A DNA stretch of 64,000 nucleotides from Amycolatopsis sp. NBC_01480 (GCF_036227205.1 NZ_CP109442.1:3348001-3412000), one strand, 5' to 3'. Numbered from the stretch's first letter, positions 17,145 through 25,910 are shown. Notes: a model not told the origin generated them from the sequence alone. Numbers and translations: made by a program.

Positions 17145-18464
17145 ATGAGCGCAGCTCGGATCGTGGTGGTGGGGACGGGGTACGTGGGATTGACCACGGG
17201 GGCATGTCTCGCGAGCCTGGGGCATCGCGTCACCTGCGTGGACGTGGACGAGGCGAAGATCGCGCGCCTGTCCGCCGGCAGAGTGGACATTCTCGAACCG
17301 GGGCTGGCCGACCTGGTCGTGCGGGGCCTCGGCACCGGACGGCTTTCGTTCGTGGTCGGCGCCCGCGCCGCGGTGGCCGACGCCGACGGGGTTTTCCTTT
17401 GTGTGCCGACGCCGATGGGCGCGGGCGGCTCGGCCGACCTGCGCGCGGTGGAGGCGGTGACCAACGAGATCGGCGACGTGCTGCCGCCCGGCTGCGCGCT
17501 GATCACCAAGTCGACCGTGCCGGTGGGCACCTCGAAGCGGATCCGCGCCATGCTGGGCCGCGCGGACGTGCCCGTGGTGTCGAACCCGGAGTTCCTGCGC
17601 GAGGGCACGGCGGTGGCCGACTTCCTCGGCCCGGACCGGATCGTCGTCGGCTCCGACGACCGCGCCGCCGCGCGCTGGGTCGGTGACCTGTACGGCGACC
17701 TCGCCGCGCCCGTGGTCGTCTCCGACGCGGCGAGCGCCGAGCTGGTGAAGTACGCGGCGAACTGCTTCCTCGCGCTGAAACTGTCCTATGTGAACTCGAT
17801 CGCCGAGCTGTGCGAACGGCTCGGCGCGGACATCGACCTGGTCACCGAGGGCATGGGCTACGACCGGCGCATCGGCCGCTCGTTCCTCAAGCCCGGCCCC
17901 GGCTGGGGCGGCTCCTGCCTGCCGAAGGACACCAGCGCGCTGGTGAAGGTCGCGGAGTCGGTGAAGTACGACTTCCGGATGCTCACCTCGGCCATCGACG
18001 AGAACATCGCCCAGCGCGACCGGATCGTCGCGAAGATCGCCGGCGCCTGCGGCGGCAGCCTGGCCGGCGCCCGGATCGGCCTGCTGGGCCTGGCGTTCAA
18101 GGCCGGCACCAACGATCTGCGCGACTCGCCCGCGCTGGCCGTCGCGTCCGTGCTCGGCGCGGTCGGCGCGGAGCTGACGGCGTACGACCCGGCCGTGGAC
18201 ACCGCCATCGACGGGATGACCGTGGTGGACGATCCGTACCAGGTCGCGAAGGATGCCGACGTGATCGTGGTCCTCACCGAATGGGACGAGTTCCGCAGCC
18301 TCGACTGGGGCCTGATGGCCGACGCGATGGAAGGCGACGACGTCGTCGACACCCGCAATCTCCTTGACCCGCAACGGATCCTGGACGCCGGGCTGTCCTG
18401 GCAGGGCGTCGGCCGCCCGCGGGCGACGCGGCCGAAGTCACTGGCGAAATCGGGGCGCCGCTGA
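17145..18464 (+). CDS. ugd: UDP-glucose 6-dehydrogenase (UDP-glucose/GDP-mannose dehydrogenase family)
   Basis: 439 residues. The N-terminal NAD domain starts VVVGTGYVGLTTGACLASLG. The middle has NPEFLREGTAVADFL, and the catalytic cysteine is in GPGWGGSCLPKDTSAL. The C-terminal UDP-binding domain includes LGLAFKAGTNDLRDSPAL. It oxidises UDP-glucose twice to UDP-glucuronate with NAD, supplying uronic acids for envelope polysaccharide. Single gene; GDP-mannose or UDP-ManNAc as substrate cannot be fully excluded. Confidence 0.92.
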   Translation: MSAARIVVVGTGYVGLTTGACLASLGHRVTCVDVDEAKIARLSAGRVDILEPGLADLVVRGLGTGRLSFVVGARAAVADADGVFLCVPTPMGAGGSADLRAVEAVTNEIGDVLPPGCALITKSTVPVGTSKRIRAMLGRADVPVVSNPEFLREGTAVADFLGPDRIVVGSDDRAAARWVGDLYGDLAAPVVVSDAASAELVKYAANCFLALKLSYVNSIAELCERLGADIDLVTEGMGYDRRIGRSFLKPGPGWGGSCLPKDTSALVKVAESVKYDFRMLTSAIDENIAQRDRIVAKIAGACGGSLAGARIGLLGLAFKAGTNDLRDSPALAVASVLGAVGAELTAYDPAVDTAIDGMTVVDDPYQVAKDADVIVVLTEWDEFRSLDWGLMADAMEGDDVVDTRNLLDPQRILDAGLSWQGVGRPRATRPKSLAKSGRR

Positions 18465-18548
18465 GTACGATCCCGGGGCGGCATCGCGTGTCGGTCACCG
18501 GCTGGGTGAGACATGGAGGTGCCGGGATGCCTGCTGGAGGCATTTCTC

Positions 18549-18959
18549 TTGTCAGTTTCCGTCGAATTGAATCATCTGATCGTGCCGTCCCGGGACAACC
18601 GGGAGTCCGCCGAATTCCTGGCCCGCCTGCTGGGTCTTGAAGTCGGTGAAGAATGGGGGCCGTTCATCCCCGTCCACCTCGGCAACGGCGTACGGCTGGA
18701 CTTCGCGACCACCCCGCCCGAGGACCTGCGGCTGCAGCACTACTGCTTCCTCATCCCGGAAGCCGATTTCGACGCGTTTTTCGCGCGGCTGAAGGAAACC
18801 GGAGTGACCTACCACGCCGATCCGATGGGTAAGCAGGTCGGCGAGATCAACCACAACCACGGTGGCCGCGGCGTCTACTTCCTGGACCCGGGCGGCAATG
18901 GCGTGGAAGTGCTCACGCAGCCGTACGAGCCCGAGCTGGCCCGTCCCGAGCGCTGGTAA
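18549..18959 (+). CDS. VOC (glyoxalase/bleomycin-resistance fold) protein
   Basis: 136 residues. I chose the TTG at 18549 because GGAGG (18536-18540) is 8 nt upstream and the product then begins close to the VOC domain (VELNHLIVPSRDN). The frame from the ATG at 18513 adds 12 residues without a better RBS. Single VOC domain with likely metal ligands His (NHLIVPS), His (LQHYCF) and Glu (NGVEVLTQPY). Such proteins are glyoxalases, dioxygenases or binding proteins; the substrate is unknown. 84 bp after ugd, possibly read from the same transcript. Confidence 0.85.
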   Translation: MSVSVELNHLIVPSRDNRESAEFLARLLGLEVGEEWGPFIPVHLGNGVRLDFATTPPEDLRLQHYCFLIPEADFDAFFARLKETGVTYHADPMGKQVGEINHNHGGRGVYFLDPGGNGVEVLTQPYEPELARPERW

Positions 18960-19197
18960 TTCTTTCGTGAGTGGTGAGTTCGGTAAGAGCCTCTTCGTCC
19001 TTAATAGGCGAATCGAGGGTGGTCGGGTCGCCACCGGGGTCGACTGGAGTGGAAGGGGCTGACTCCCGTGTTGATTAGGGCAATCTGCATGCTGTGTGAT
19101 CGTCGCTCGGACACTGTTCTGGTCAGCTGTGTAGCGAAAGACCTCTGCGAATCCGAGAATGGCGTCGCTGGTAAGGCGATCCCGAGAAGGAGAAACT

Positions 19198-19584
19198 GTG
19201 TACCTGACGAAGAATGTCAAGCGAATGGCCGCCACTGTCGGTGCGGCCGGGATGGCGATGGCGGCGGCTGCGGTGCTTGTCGCCCCCACTGCATCGGCTG
19301 CGAGTGGTGCACTCACCCTGTGCTCAAAGGGAAGTTACGACTCCTTCATCTTGATCGACGGCAAAGAGCGAGCCAAGTCGCCCGTTGGTCAGTGCAAGAC
19401 CTTCGGCGGCTTCGGGGGCTTCAACGGCATTCAGCACTTCGATATCAAGGGAGGTCAGAGCCGTCCGGGCGGCTACACTCTTTTCACCGTCAAGTCGGGG
19501 GCAGAGTTCAATCCGAGCAAGGGTGGAACTGTGACCACCTACGGCACCATGAACGAGGCCTGGGCGTCGACTCCGTTTCTGTAA
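19198..19584 (+). CDS. Small secreted protein, possibly frameshifted at the 3' end
   Basis: 128 residues from the GTG at 19198, with AAGGAG 5 nt upstream. A clear signal peptide (~34 residues, ending APTASA) precedes a Gly-rich ~94-residue mature protein with two cysteines that may form a disulfide (TLCSKGS and VGQCKTF). No family recognised. Its codons and flanks are less GC-rich than neighbouring genes. Near 19562 the reading frame shifts to STPFL and stops, while the frame one base earlier continues as SVTANTANYTYSPKWCS to 19631. That looks like an authentic C-terminus with a third cysteine, so this copy may be frameshifted, or the sequence may carry an indel. Confidence 0.7.
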   Translation: MYLTKNVKRMAATVGAAGMAMAAAAVLVAPTASAASGALTLCSKGSYDSFILIDGKERAKSPVGQCKTFGGFGGFNGIQHFDIKGGQSRPGGYTLFTVKSGAEFNPSKGGTVTTYGTMNEAWASTPFL

Positions 19585-19638
19585 CCGCGAATACGGCGAA
19601 CTACACTTACTCGCCTAAATGGTGCTCCTGAACATACG

Positions 19639-19668
19639 GATGACGCGGCCCTCGCAAGCCGCATCGTC
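19639..19668 (+). terminator. Hairpin after the small secreted protein
   Basis: An 11-bp stem (19639-19649 with 19658-19668, one mismatch and one wobble) with an 8-nt loop. It begins 8 bp beyond the end of the alternative frame at 19631, which is consistent with the gene originally ending at 19631 rather than 19584. Confidence 0.45.
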
Positions 19669-19711
19669 GCAGCTCAAGGCCCGGCTGCCCGAGCTGAATC
19701 GGCTTCGCTGC

Positions 19712-20110
19712 TCACGATTCCTGCAATGAAGCCCATCCGCCGCCGGCGGCGAGCAGGGCCCGGACTCCGGTCACGTGGTCGGCGAAGCCCGCCAGGTCGG
19801 CGTGCAGCAGGGCGGCCCGCTCGGCGTCCAGCGGCGCGGTGTCCTCGCGCCACAGCTCCAGCGTCCAGTTCGACGCCAGGAAGATCGAGCGGACCAGACC
19901 GGCGACGCCGGAGTCGAGCGGGCCGCCTTCGCGCTGGTACGCCGAGAGGATTTCGTCGCAGGTGGTGAACAACCGGTCCAGGCCGCGCACCGCGTCGGCG
20001 GGGGTGCCGTCCCAGTCGAGGCCCGGCCAGCTGCCCGTGCCGAGTTCCAGCCACAGCCGCCAAGCGGCCGTGAGTTCCGCGTCGTCGTGTGGCGTCCAAT
20101 GCCCGGCCAT
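19712..20110 (-). CDS. Hypothetical protein, helical
   Basis: 132 residues from the ATG at 20110; the frame continues upstream but there it overlaps the VOC gene in another frame. The sequence is mostly helical and Trp-rich (WTPHDDAELTAAWRLWLELG, LASNWTLELWRED), without signal peptide or membrane helices. No family recognised. It lies 53 bp after the VOC gene on the same strand and may be the third gene of the sigma-VOC unit. Confidence 0.6.
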   Translation of the reverse strand: MAGHWTPHDDAELTAAWRLWLELGTGSWPGLDWDGTPADAVRGLDRLFTTCDEILSAYQREGGPLDSGVAGLVRSIFLASNWTLELWREDTAPLDAERAALLHADLAGFADHVTGVRALLAAGGGWASLQES

Positions 20111-20163
20111 GGACCGAGTGTGCGCCCCGGCGGCGCGGAACACCCCCCGCGGCGAGGCCCATC

Positions 20164-21051
20164 TCACTCGCGCGGCTGCTCCCAGAGCCAGAATTCGATG
20201 CCCTGGTTGTCCACGCACTCCGCGCTCAACCCGTACGGCTGCCGTTCCGCCTCGCCCGCGGTCCCGCCGTGCTCGCGCACGCGGGTGAGCGCGGCCGCCA
20301 GGTCGTCCACGGCGTACATCACCTTCCAGCCTGTCTGGCGTCCCGGACCGCCCCAGAGCCCGCCCATCAGGCCGGCGCCTTGCACACCCCAGCCGCCTTC
20401 GACCCGGCCCGGCGAGAACTGCCACCCGAGCACGGCGCCGTAGAACTCCTTCGCGGGCTCGGCGGCCGGGACCTGGAAGGTGAAGTAGCCGACTTCACCG
20501 TGGTGTACCGGCGGCGCCTCGGCGCGGGCGGCCGGAGCGGCCTGGCTGAGCAGCCACCCTTGGCCGTACGGGTCCTTGATCGACCCGGCGAGGCCGTGGC
20601 CGCGGTCCTCGACCGGGCGCAGCAGCTCCGCGCCCCGCTCGACGGCCAGCCGCGCGGACTCCCGCGCGTCCGCCACCTCGACGCGGATCAGCGGCCCGCC
20701 GACGGGTGCGACGACGTTGCCCAATTCCGGGAACTCCTCGGCCAGCATCAGGACGCTGTCGCCGATGGCCAGCTCGGCGTGCCCGACCCGGCCGTCGTCC
20801 ATCAGGATCGGGTCGGACCGCCTGCGCGCGCCGAGGACCTCGACGTAGAAGTTGAGCGCGGCCCGGGCGTCGGTCACGATGAGGTACGGCGTGAGGGCGT
20901 GGACCTGGGCGTCGGCAGGGGTTTCGGTGGTGGTCATCTCGGCTCCGTTCAGGATCAGGCGACTGAGGCGGTCGCGCAGTTCCGCGGCGAACGCCGGATC
21001 GGGGTCGACCGGCGCCGAGGGCCGGCGAAGCGCGTCGAACGGCTCAGGCAT
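20164..21051 (-). CDS. Two-domain VOC protein with N-terminal extension, sigma-factor partner
   Basis: 295 residues. Residues ~1-38 (DALRRPSAPVDPDPAFAAEL and following) form a short charged helix of a type I associate with sigma-linked actinobacterial proteins. Two VOC domains follow (~48-170, beginning LTPYLIVTDARAALNFY, and ~180-293). The start overlaps the sigma-factor stop by 8 bp, so the two are translated together. The second domain is typical of PhnB- or bleomycin-resistance-like folds; metal ligands are not clearly conserved, so binding or sensing is as likely as catalysis. A role in modulating the sigma factor is inferred only from the overlap. Confidence 0.82.
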   Translation of the reverse strand: MPEPFDALRRPSAPVDPDPAFAAELRDRLSRLILNGAEMTTTETPADAQVHALTPYLIVTDARAALNFYVEVLGARRRSDPILMDDGRVGHAELAIGDSVLMLAEEFPELGNVVAPVGGPLIRVEVADARESARLAVERGAELLRPVEDRGHGLAGSIKDPYGQGWLLSQAAPAARAEAPPVHHGEVGYFTFQVPAAEPAKEFYGAVLGWQFSPGRVEGGWGVQGAGLMGGLWGGPGRQTGWKVMYAVDDLAAALTRVREHGGTAGEAERQPYGLSAECVDNQGIEFWLWEQPRE

Positions 21052-21568
21052 CGCGACCCTCCTTCTCCTGGTAGCCGCGCCGGAACGCGGCCTTGGCCCG
21101 GGTCAGCAGCCCCTCCGTGGCGTGGACGGTGCGGCCGAGGTGCTCGGCGACGCCCGCGACCGGCAGGCCGTCGACGTACCGCAGGGTCAACGCGGCCCGG
21201 TGCGGCACGGCGAGCGACTCGAGCACCTGCCGCGCGCGCAGGGCGTCGAGCCGCTCGTCCCACGGATCACTGACGTCGGGCTCGGAGTCGTGCACCAGTC
21301 GCAGCCCCCGGTCCTCGCGCTCCCGGCGCCGCCAGTGGTCGGCGAGCTTGTGCCGGGCCACGCCGATCAGCCACGGGACGTTCACCGCGGGCGCGTGTTC
21401 CTTGCGGCAGGCGGCGACCGCGCCGAGGAACGTTTCGGAGGTCAGTTCCTCGGCCAGCGTGCGGTCGCCGCACCTCGAGAGCAGGTACCCGTAGACCTCC
21501 GGCAGCGCGGTCTCGTAAAGCCCGAGCAGCGCGAAGGCCGGGTCCGGTCGCACCCGAGGTTCCGTCAC
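21044..21568 (-). CDS. ECF-type RNA polymerase sigma factor
   Basis: 174 residues. Region 2 is at ~15-85 (LPEVYGYLLSRCGDRTLAEE, then ETFLGAVA and the -10 recognition helix WLIGVARHKLADHWRR). Region 4 is at ~110-165 (LAVPHRAALTLRYVDGLP, VAEHLGRTVHATEGLLTRAK). No anti-sigma gene is adjacent; instead the VOC protein overlaps its 3' end. That pattern suggests control through the VOC partner or a distant regulator. The stress it answers is not visible. Confidence 0.9.
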   Translation of the reverse strand: MTEPRVRPDPAFALLGLYETALPEVYGYLLSRCGDRTLAEELTSETFLGAVAACRKEHAPAVNVPWLIGVARHKLADHWRRREREDRGLRLVHDSEPDVSDPWDERLDALRARQVLESLAVPHRAALTLRYVDGLPVAGVAEHLGRTVHATEGLLTRAKAAFRRGYQEKEGRDA

Positions 21569-21613
21569 ACCCTCATCGTCGTCCGGCGGCCGGGTTTTCC
21601 GCCGGGTGAATTT

Positions 21614-23056
21614 TCAGCGCGGGTCGGGCAGCTTGCGCGACAGCGCCGTGACCACCACGGCCAGCACCGCCAGCAGGCCGACGACCAGCACAAACGCGCC
21701 TTCGAAGCCGAACGGGCCGGACGTGCTCAGCCCCGCGAACAGGCTGCCGAACACTGCCACGCCCAAGGCCAGCGAGGTCTGCTGCGTTGTGGTCAGCACG
21801 CCGCCGCCGACGCCCGCCAGATCGGTCGGCACGCGCGAAAGCACGATGCGAAACAGCGTGCTCATCGCCATGCCGTTGCCCATCCCGATCAGGATCATCG
21901 CGGGCGCCAGGTCCCAGACCGACAGGTCCGGCCAGGCCAGCAGCGCCGAGCCGGCCAGCGCCAGCAGGCCGAGCGTGAGCAGCGTGCCGCCGATGGCCAC
22001 CACCTTCTGCCCGAACCGGGTCACCAGGCGGGTGGTGACCAGCGACGTGGTGAAGTACGCGACGGCCATCGGCGTCAGCGCCAGCCCGGAGCCGAGCGGG
22101 CCGAGGTGCAGGCCGTCCTGCAGCGTCATCGCGTAGATGAACATGAACGAGCCGAAGCCGCAGAAGAACGGCACCGCGACCATCAGCCCGTGGCGCACCG
22201 TCGACGTCTTCACCAGCGAAGGCGGCAGCAACGGCATCCCGCCGCGCCGTTGGAGCCGCGTCTCGACGCGTACGAACGCGAAGGCGGCGAAGGGGAACAG
22301 CACCAGCAGCGCGATAGTCCACCACGGCCAGCCGAGCGAGCGGCCCTCCATGATCGGGACCAGCAGCGAAAGCAGCGAGACGGCCAGCAGCGCGGTGCCC
22401 CAGCGGTCGATGCCCAGCGGGTTCGCCGCGCGGCTGTCCGGCACCGTGCGCCGCGCGATGATCAGCCCGACCAGGCCGATCGGCACGTTCACCAGGAAGA
22501 TCGGCCGCCAGCTGGTGCCCCACAGGTCCGCGGCCACGAGCGCGCCGCCGGCCAGCTGGCCGACCACGGTGCCGATGCCGCCCGTCGCGCCGTACATGCC
22601 GAGCGCGCGCGAGCGGTGTTCGCCCTTCGTGCCCGCCTGGATGATCGACAGGACCTGCGGCAGCAGCAGCGCCGAAGCCGCTCCCTGCGCGGCGCGGGCG
22701 AGCACCAGCGTCGTCGCGTTCGGCGCGAGGCCGCAGACCAGAGACGTGATGGTGAACAGCGTGAGGCCGAGCAGGAAGAGCCGGCGCCGGCCGAACGTGT
22801 CGCCCAGCCGTCCGCCGAGGACCAGTAGCACGGCGTACGCGATGCCGTACGCCGCCACCACCAGCTCCAGCGTGGAGGCCGACGTGTGCAGGTCTTCGTT
22901 GATGGTCGGCAGGGCGACATTGACGATGAAGAAGTCGATGATCGGGAGTGCTGCCCCCAGCAGCACGGTGACCAGGCCGGCAGGGGTGAGGCCCGGCCTG
23001 GCAGGGGCGCCGGCGACGACGGTGGTCGTCGCCGGAGCGGTGGTTGTCGCGGTCAT
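21614..23056 (-). CDS. MFS drug-efflux transporter, DHA2 (14-helix) family
   Basis: 480 residues and about 14 membrane helices, as in EmrB/QacA. Motif A is GGRLGDTFGRRRLF. The motif-C region in helix 5 is GATGGIGTVVGQLAGG, typical of antiporters. It exports drugs or secondary metabolites using the proton gradient. It is transcribed away from an MmyB-like HTH regulator with a 102-bp shared promoter region that holds three CCTGGTA boxes, so repression or activation by that regulator is likely. Confidence 0.92.
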   Translation of the reverse strand: MTATTTAPATTTVVAGAPARPGLTPAGLVTVLLGAALPIIDFFIVNVALPTINEDLHTSASTLELVVAAYGIAYAVLLVLGGRLGDTFGRRRLFLLGLTLFTITSLVCGLAPNATTLVLARAAQGAASALLLPQVLSIIQAGTKGEHRSRALGMYGATGGIGTVVGQLAGGALVAADLWGTSWRPIFLVNVPIGLVGLIIARRTVPDSRAANPLGIDRWGTALLAVSLLSLLVPIMEGRSLGWPWWTIALLVLFPFAAFAFVRVETRLQRRGGMPLLPPSLVKTSTVRHGLMVAVPFFCGFGSFMFIYAMTLQDGLHLGPLGSGLALTPMAVAYFTTSLVTTRLVTRFGQKVVAIGGTLLTLGLLALAGSALLAWPDLSVWDLAPAMILIGMGNGMAMSTLFRIVLSRVPTDLAGVGGGVLTTTQQTSLALGVAVFGSLFAGLSTSGPFGFEGAFVLVVGLLAVLAVVVTALSRKLPDPR

Positions 23057-23082
23057 GAGTACTACGATCCGACCGTTCTCAA

Positions 23083-23128
23083 CCTGGTACCAGGTGCGCT
23101 CTTATCCTGGTAGTGCGAGTACCTGGTA
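23083..23128. promoter_or_regulatory. CCTGGTA operator array between MFS and MmyB-like regulator
   Basis: CCTGGTACCAGG at 23083-23094 is a perfect 12-bp palindrome. Further CCTGGTA half-sites start at 23106 and 23122. All lie in the 102-bp divergent promoter, where the adjacent HTH regulator would be expected to bind. Confidence 0.55.
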
Positions 23129-23158
23129 ATAGGCTGAAGGCTGTGTTTACCTAGGAGC

Positions 23159-23992
23159 ATGACCAGCGCCGTAGAAGAACGCCTGCGCCGGGACGAGCTC
23201 GGCGCGTTCCTGCGCAGCCGTCGCGCGCGCATCACCCCCGAGCAGGTCGGGCTGCCCCTCGGCGGCCGGCGGCGGACGCCGGGCCTGCGCCGCGAGGAGG
23301 TCGCGCAGCTCGCCGGGGTCGGGGTCACCTGGTACACGTGGCTGGAGCAGGGCCGCGACATCAACGCGTCCGAGCAGGTGCTCGCCGCCATCTCCCGCAC
23401 GCTGCGCCTCGACCCGCACGAGCACCTGCACCTGTTCACGCTGGCCGGCGCGCCCGAGCCGCCGTCGGAGAAGCACTGCAACGCCGTCACCCCGTCGATG
23501 CGGATGATGATGGCGAAGCTGGAGCCGTACCCGGTGGTGGTGCGCAACGCGCGCTGCGACCTGCTGGGCTACAACCGCGGCTACACCTGGCTGATGGGCG
23601 AGGTCGACGAGATCCCGTTCGAGGACCGCAACACGCTGGTCCAGTGCCTGCTCAACCCGGTGTGGCGCGAGCGGATGCTCGACTGGGAGACGAACGTGCC
23701 GCGGGTGATCGCGTCATTCCGCGCCGCGATGGCCGAGCACGTGGCCGACAGCTCGTGGAAGTGCCTGGTCAAACGGCTGAAGGTGGAGTCGCCGCTGTTC
23801 GCCCGGCTGTGGGACCAGCACGACGTGAACCCGGACCCCATCCGCACCAAGCGGTACCTGCACCCCGAGGCCGGCCTGCTGAAGTTCAACTTCACCTACC
23901 TCTACCTCGGCCGCCGCTCGGAGATCACCATGTCGAGCTACACCCCGGCCGACGAGGAGACCGCGGCGAAGCTCCCGCTGTTCTTCGACTGA
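23159..23992 (+). CDS. MmyB-like XRE-family regulator
   Basis: 277 residues. The N-terminal ~95 residues are the XRE helix-turn-helix of the MmyB type (RRRTPGLRREEVAQLAGVG, WYTWLEQGRD). The C-terminal ~170 residues match the MmyB-like ligand-binding PAS-type domain (VVVRNARCDLLGYN), which binds fatty-acid-like ligands in characterised members. It probably controls the divergent MFS gene. The ATG at 23159 has AGGAG only one base upstream, an unusually tight spacing; no better start exists before the HTH. Confidence 0.88.
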   Translation: MTSAVEERLRRDELGAFLRSRRARITPEQVGLPLGGRRRTPGLRREEVAQLAGVGVTWYTWLEQGRDINASEQVLAAISRTLRLDPHEHLHLFTLAGAPEPPSEKHCNAVTPSMRMMMAKLEPYPVVVRNARCDLLGYNRGYTWLMGEVDEIPFEDRNTLVQCLLNPVWRERMLDWETNVPRVIASFRAAMAEHVADSSWKCLVKRLKVESPLFARLWDQHDVNPDPIRTKRYLHPEAGLLKFNFTYLYLGRRSEITMSSYTPADEETAAKLPLFFD

Positions 23993-24071
23993 AGTACCGC
24001 GTACGACGGCTCCCCGGAAGCCGCCTCCGGACGGACGCGCCCGGCGCCCGGGACCGGTAGCTTTCTGCAGC

Positions 24072-25196
24072 ATGCGGCAGGACCGGTGGCGGGGACGGAA
24101 CCCGTGGTTCGGACGGGTGTTCCGGACCGTGGTGGTGCTCGTCATCGTGCTGGGCGCCACCAGCGCCGCCAGCCACTGGCGGCCGGACGCCCATCCGCTG
24201 GGCCCGCCCGGCGTGGCCTGGCTGGCCGCGACGGTGCTGACTTTGCTGCTGGTGCACGAATTCCCGTTGGCCATCTTCGTGGCCACCGCCGCGTCGTCGT
24301 ACGTGTACTACGCGGTGGGCGAGCCCGGCGGGCCGGTGCTCCTGGTGCCGGCGGTGGCGTTGTTCATGCTCACGCGCAAGCGCGGGCCGATGACCGCCGG
24401 GATCACCGCGGCGGCCGTGCTGTTCGCCGCGTACGTCGCGTATGTGGTCACCACGCGGTCGTTCGCCATCAACGCCGGTGCCGGGGTCGCGGTGCTGTGG
24501 TCGGCCGCGGTGATCGGCGTCGGCACGGCCGTGCGGTACCAGTTCGCGGCGATCACGGCGCGGCGCGCGCAGGCCGACGAGCACCGGCACCGGATGGCCG
24601 AGCAGGAGCGGCTGCGGATCGCGCGCGAGGTGCACGACGTCGTCGCGCACAGCCTGGCGATGATCAACGTGCAGGCCGGCGTCGCCGCGCACGTCGCGGA
24701 TCGGCGTCCGGAGCAGGCGAAAGAGGCGCTGCTCAACATCAAGGCCGCCAGCGCTTCGGCGCTCAACGACCTGCGGGCGACGCTGGCCGTGCTGCGCTCG
24801 GGGGAGGACAAGGCGCCCGCGCCCAGCCTCGCGCAGATCGACGAGCTGCTGGACCACGCGCGCGCCGCGGGCCTGCAGGTCGAGCTGCACGGCGAGGCCG
24901 GTGAGCTGCCCGCGCCGGTCGACGGCGCCGCGTACCGGATCCTGCAGGAGTCCCTGACCAACGTCGTCCGGCACGCCGAGAGCGCCCGGCGCGTGGACGT
25001 CCGCCTGGAGCGGCGGCCCGGCGCGCTGGCGCTGACCGTCCGGGACGACGGCCGTGGCACCGTGGAGCCGACGCCCGGCCACGGGCTGCGCGGGATGCGT
25101 GAGCGCGCGGCGGCGCTCGGCGGACAGGTGGAGGCCGGGATCACCGGCGACGGGTTCGAGGTGCGGGCCGAGCTGCCCGTCGAGGGGGACGGATGA
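24072..25196 (+). CDS. Sensor histidine kinase, NarL/DesK type (HisKA_3)
   Basis: 374 residues. About four to five N-terminal membrane helices (~17-155) with no large extracellular loop suggest sensing within the membrane. The phospho-acceptor His is in AREVHDVVAHSLAM (HisKA_3). The ATPase part has LQESLTNVVRHA (N box) and DDGRG with GHGLRGMRERAAALGG (G boxes). It autophosphorylates and passes phosphate to the regulator encoded next, which it overlaps by 4 bp. Confidence 0.92.
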   Translation: MRQDRWRGRNPWFGRVFRTVVVLVIVLGATSAASHWRPDAHPLGPPGVAWLAATVLTLLLVHEFPLAIFVATAASSYVYYAVGEPGGPVLLVPAVALFMLTRKRGPMTAGITAAAVLFAAYVAYVVTTRSFAINAGAGVAVLWSAAVIGVGTAVRYQFAAITARRAQADEHRHRMAEQERLRIAREVHDVVAHSLAMINVQAGVAAHVADRRPEQAKEALLNIKAASASALNDLRATLAVLRSGEDKAPAPSLAQIDELLDHARAAGLQVELHGEAGELPAPVDGAAYRILQESLTNVVRHAESARRVDVRLERRPGALALTVRDDGRGTVEPTPGHGLRGMRERAAALGGQVEAGITGDGFEVRAELPVEGDG

Positions 25197-25861
25197 CGAT
25201 CCGCGTGCTGCTGGCCGACGACCAGGCCCTGGTCCGGGCCGGGTTCCGGGTGCTGCTGGAGACCGAGGACGGGTTCGAGGTGGTCGGCGAGGCCGGCGAC
25301 GGCGAGCAGGCCGTCGCGCTCGCCGCCGAGCACCGGCCCGACGTCGTGGTGATGGACGTGCGGATGCCCGGCACCGACGGCCTCGCCGCCACCCGCCGGA
25401 TCACCGCCGACCCGGAGCTGGCCGAGGTGAAAGTGCTGGTGCTGACCACTTTCGACGTCGACGAGTACGTCTACGAGGCCCTGCGCTCCGGCGCCAGCGG
25501 GTTCCTGCTGAAGGACACCGAGCCGGTCGAGCTGCTGCGCGCGTTGCAGGTGGTCGCCGCGGGCGAGGCGCTGCTGGCGCCGACCGTCACGCGCCGGCTG
25601 ATCGCCGAATTCGTCGGCCGGCCGGAGCACCGGCGCGTCGACCCGTCCGCCGTGCGCGAGGTGACCGACCGCGAACGCGAGGTGCTGGCGCTGGTCGCGG
25701 GCGGCCTTTCGAACGACGAAATCGCCGCTCACCTGGTGATCTCCACCGCGACCGCGCGCACCCACGTCAGCCGGATCATGACGAAGATCGGCGCGCGGGA
25801 CCGGGCCCAATTGGTCGTGCTGGCGTACGAATCGGGCTTGGTCACACCGGGCGGGCACTAG
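25193..25861 (+). CDS. LuxR/NarL-family response regulator
   Basis: 222 residues. Receiver domain with the acidic pair LADDQAL, phospho-acceptor Asp in VVMDVRMPG, Thr in LTTFDVDEY and Lys in LLKDTEP. The LuxR-type HTH is at ~150-210 (VTDREREVLALVAGGLSNDEI, ATARTHVSRIMTKIGARDR). Cognate partner of the overlapping kinase. Many such pairs control lipid fluidity, antibiotic response or export, but no target is adjacent except a 26-codon membrane ORF 106 bp downstream. Confidence 0.93.
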   Translation: MTIRVLLADDQALVRAGFRVLLETEDGFEVVGEAGDGEQAVALAAEHRPDVVVMDVRMPGTDGLAATRRITADPELAEVKVLVLTTFDVDEYVYEALRSGASGFLLKDTEPVELLRALQVVAAGEALLAPTVTRRLIAEFVGRPEHRRVDPSAVREVTDREREVLALVAGGLSNDEIAAHLVISTATARTHVSRIMTKIGARDRAQLVVLAYESGLVTPGGH

Positions 25862-25862
25862 C

Positions 25863-25910
25863 CCGAAGGTGTGAGTTACGCCGTGTCAGTGAACGCCATC
25901 CCACCTTCGG
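25863..25910 (+). promoter_or_regulatory. Perfect 9-bp inverted repeat, 30-nt loop
   Basis: CCGAAGGTG (25863-25871) pairs with CACCTTCGG (25902-25910). It starts 1 base after the response-regulator stop codon and lies 58 bp before the 26-codon membrane ORF. It may be a terminator for the two-component pair or a structured leader of the small ORF; the long loop argues for some caution. Confidence 0.4.
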
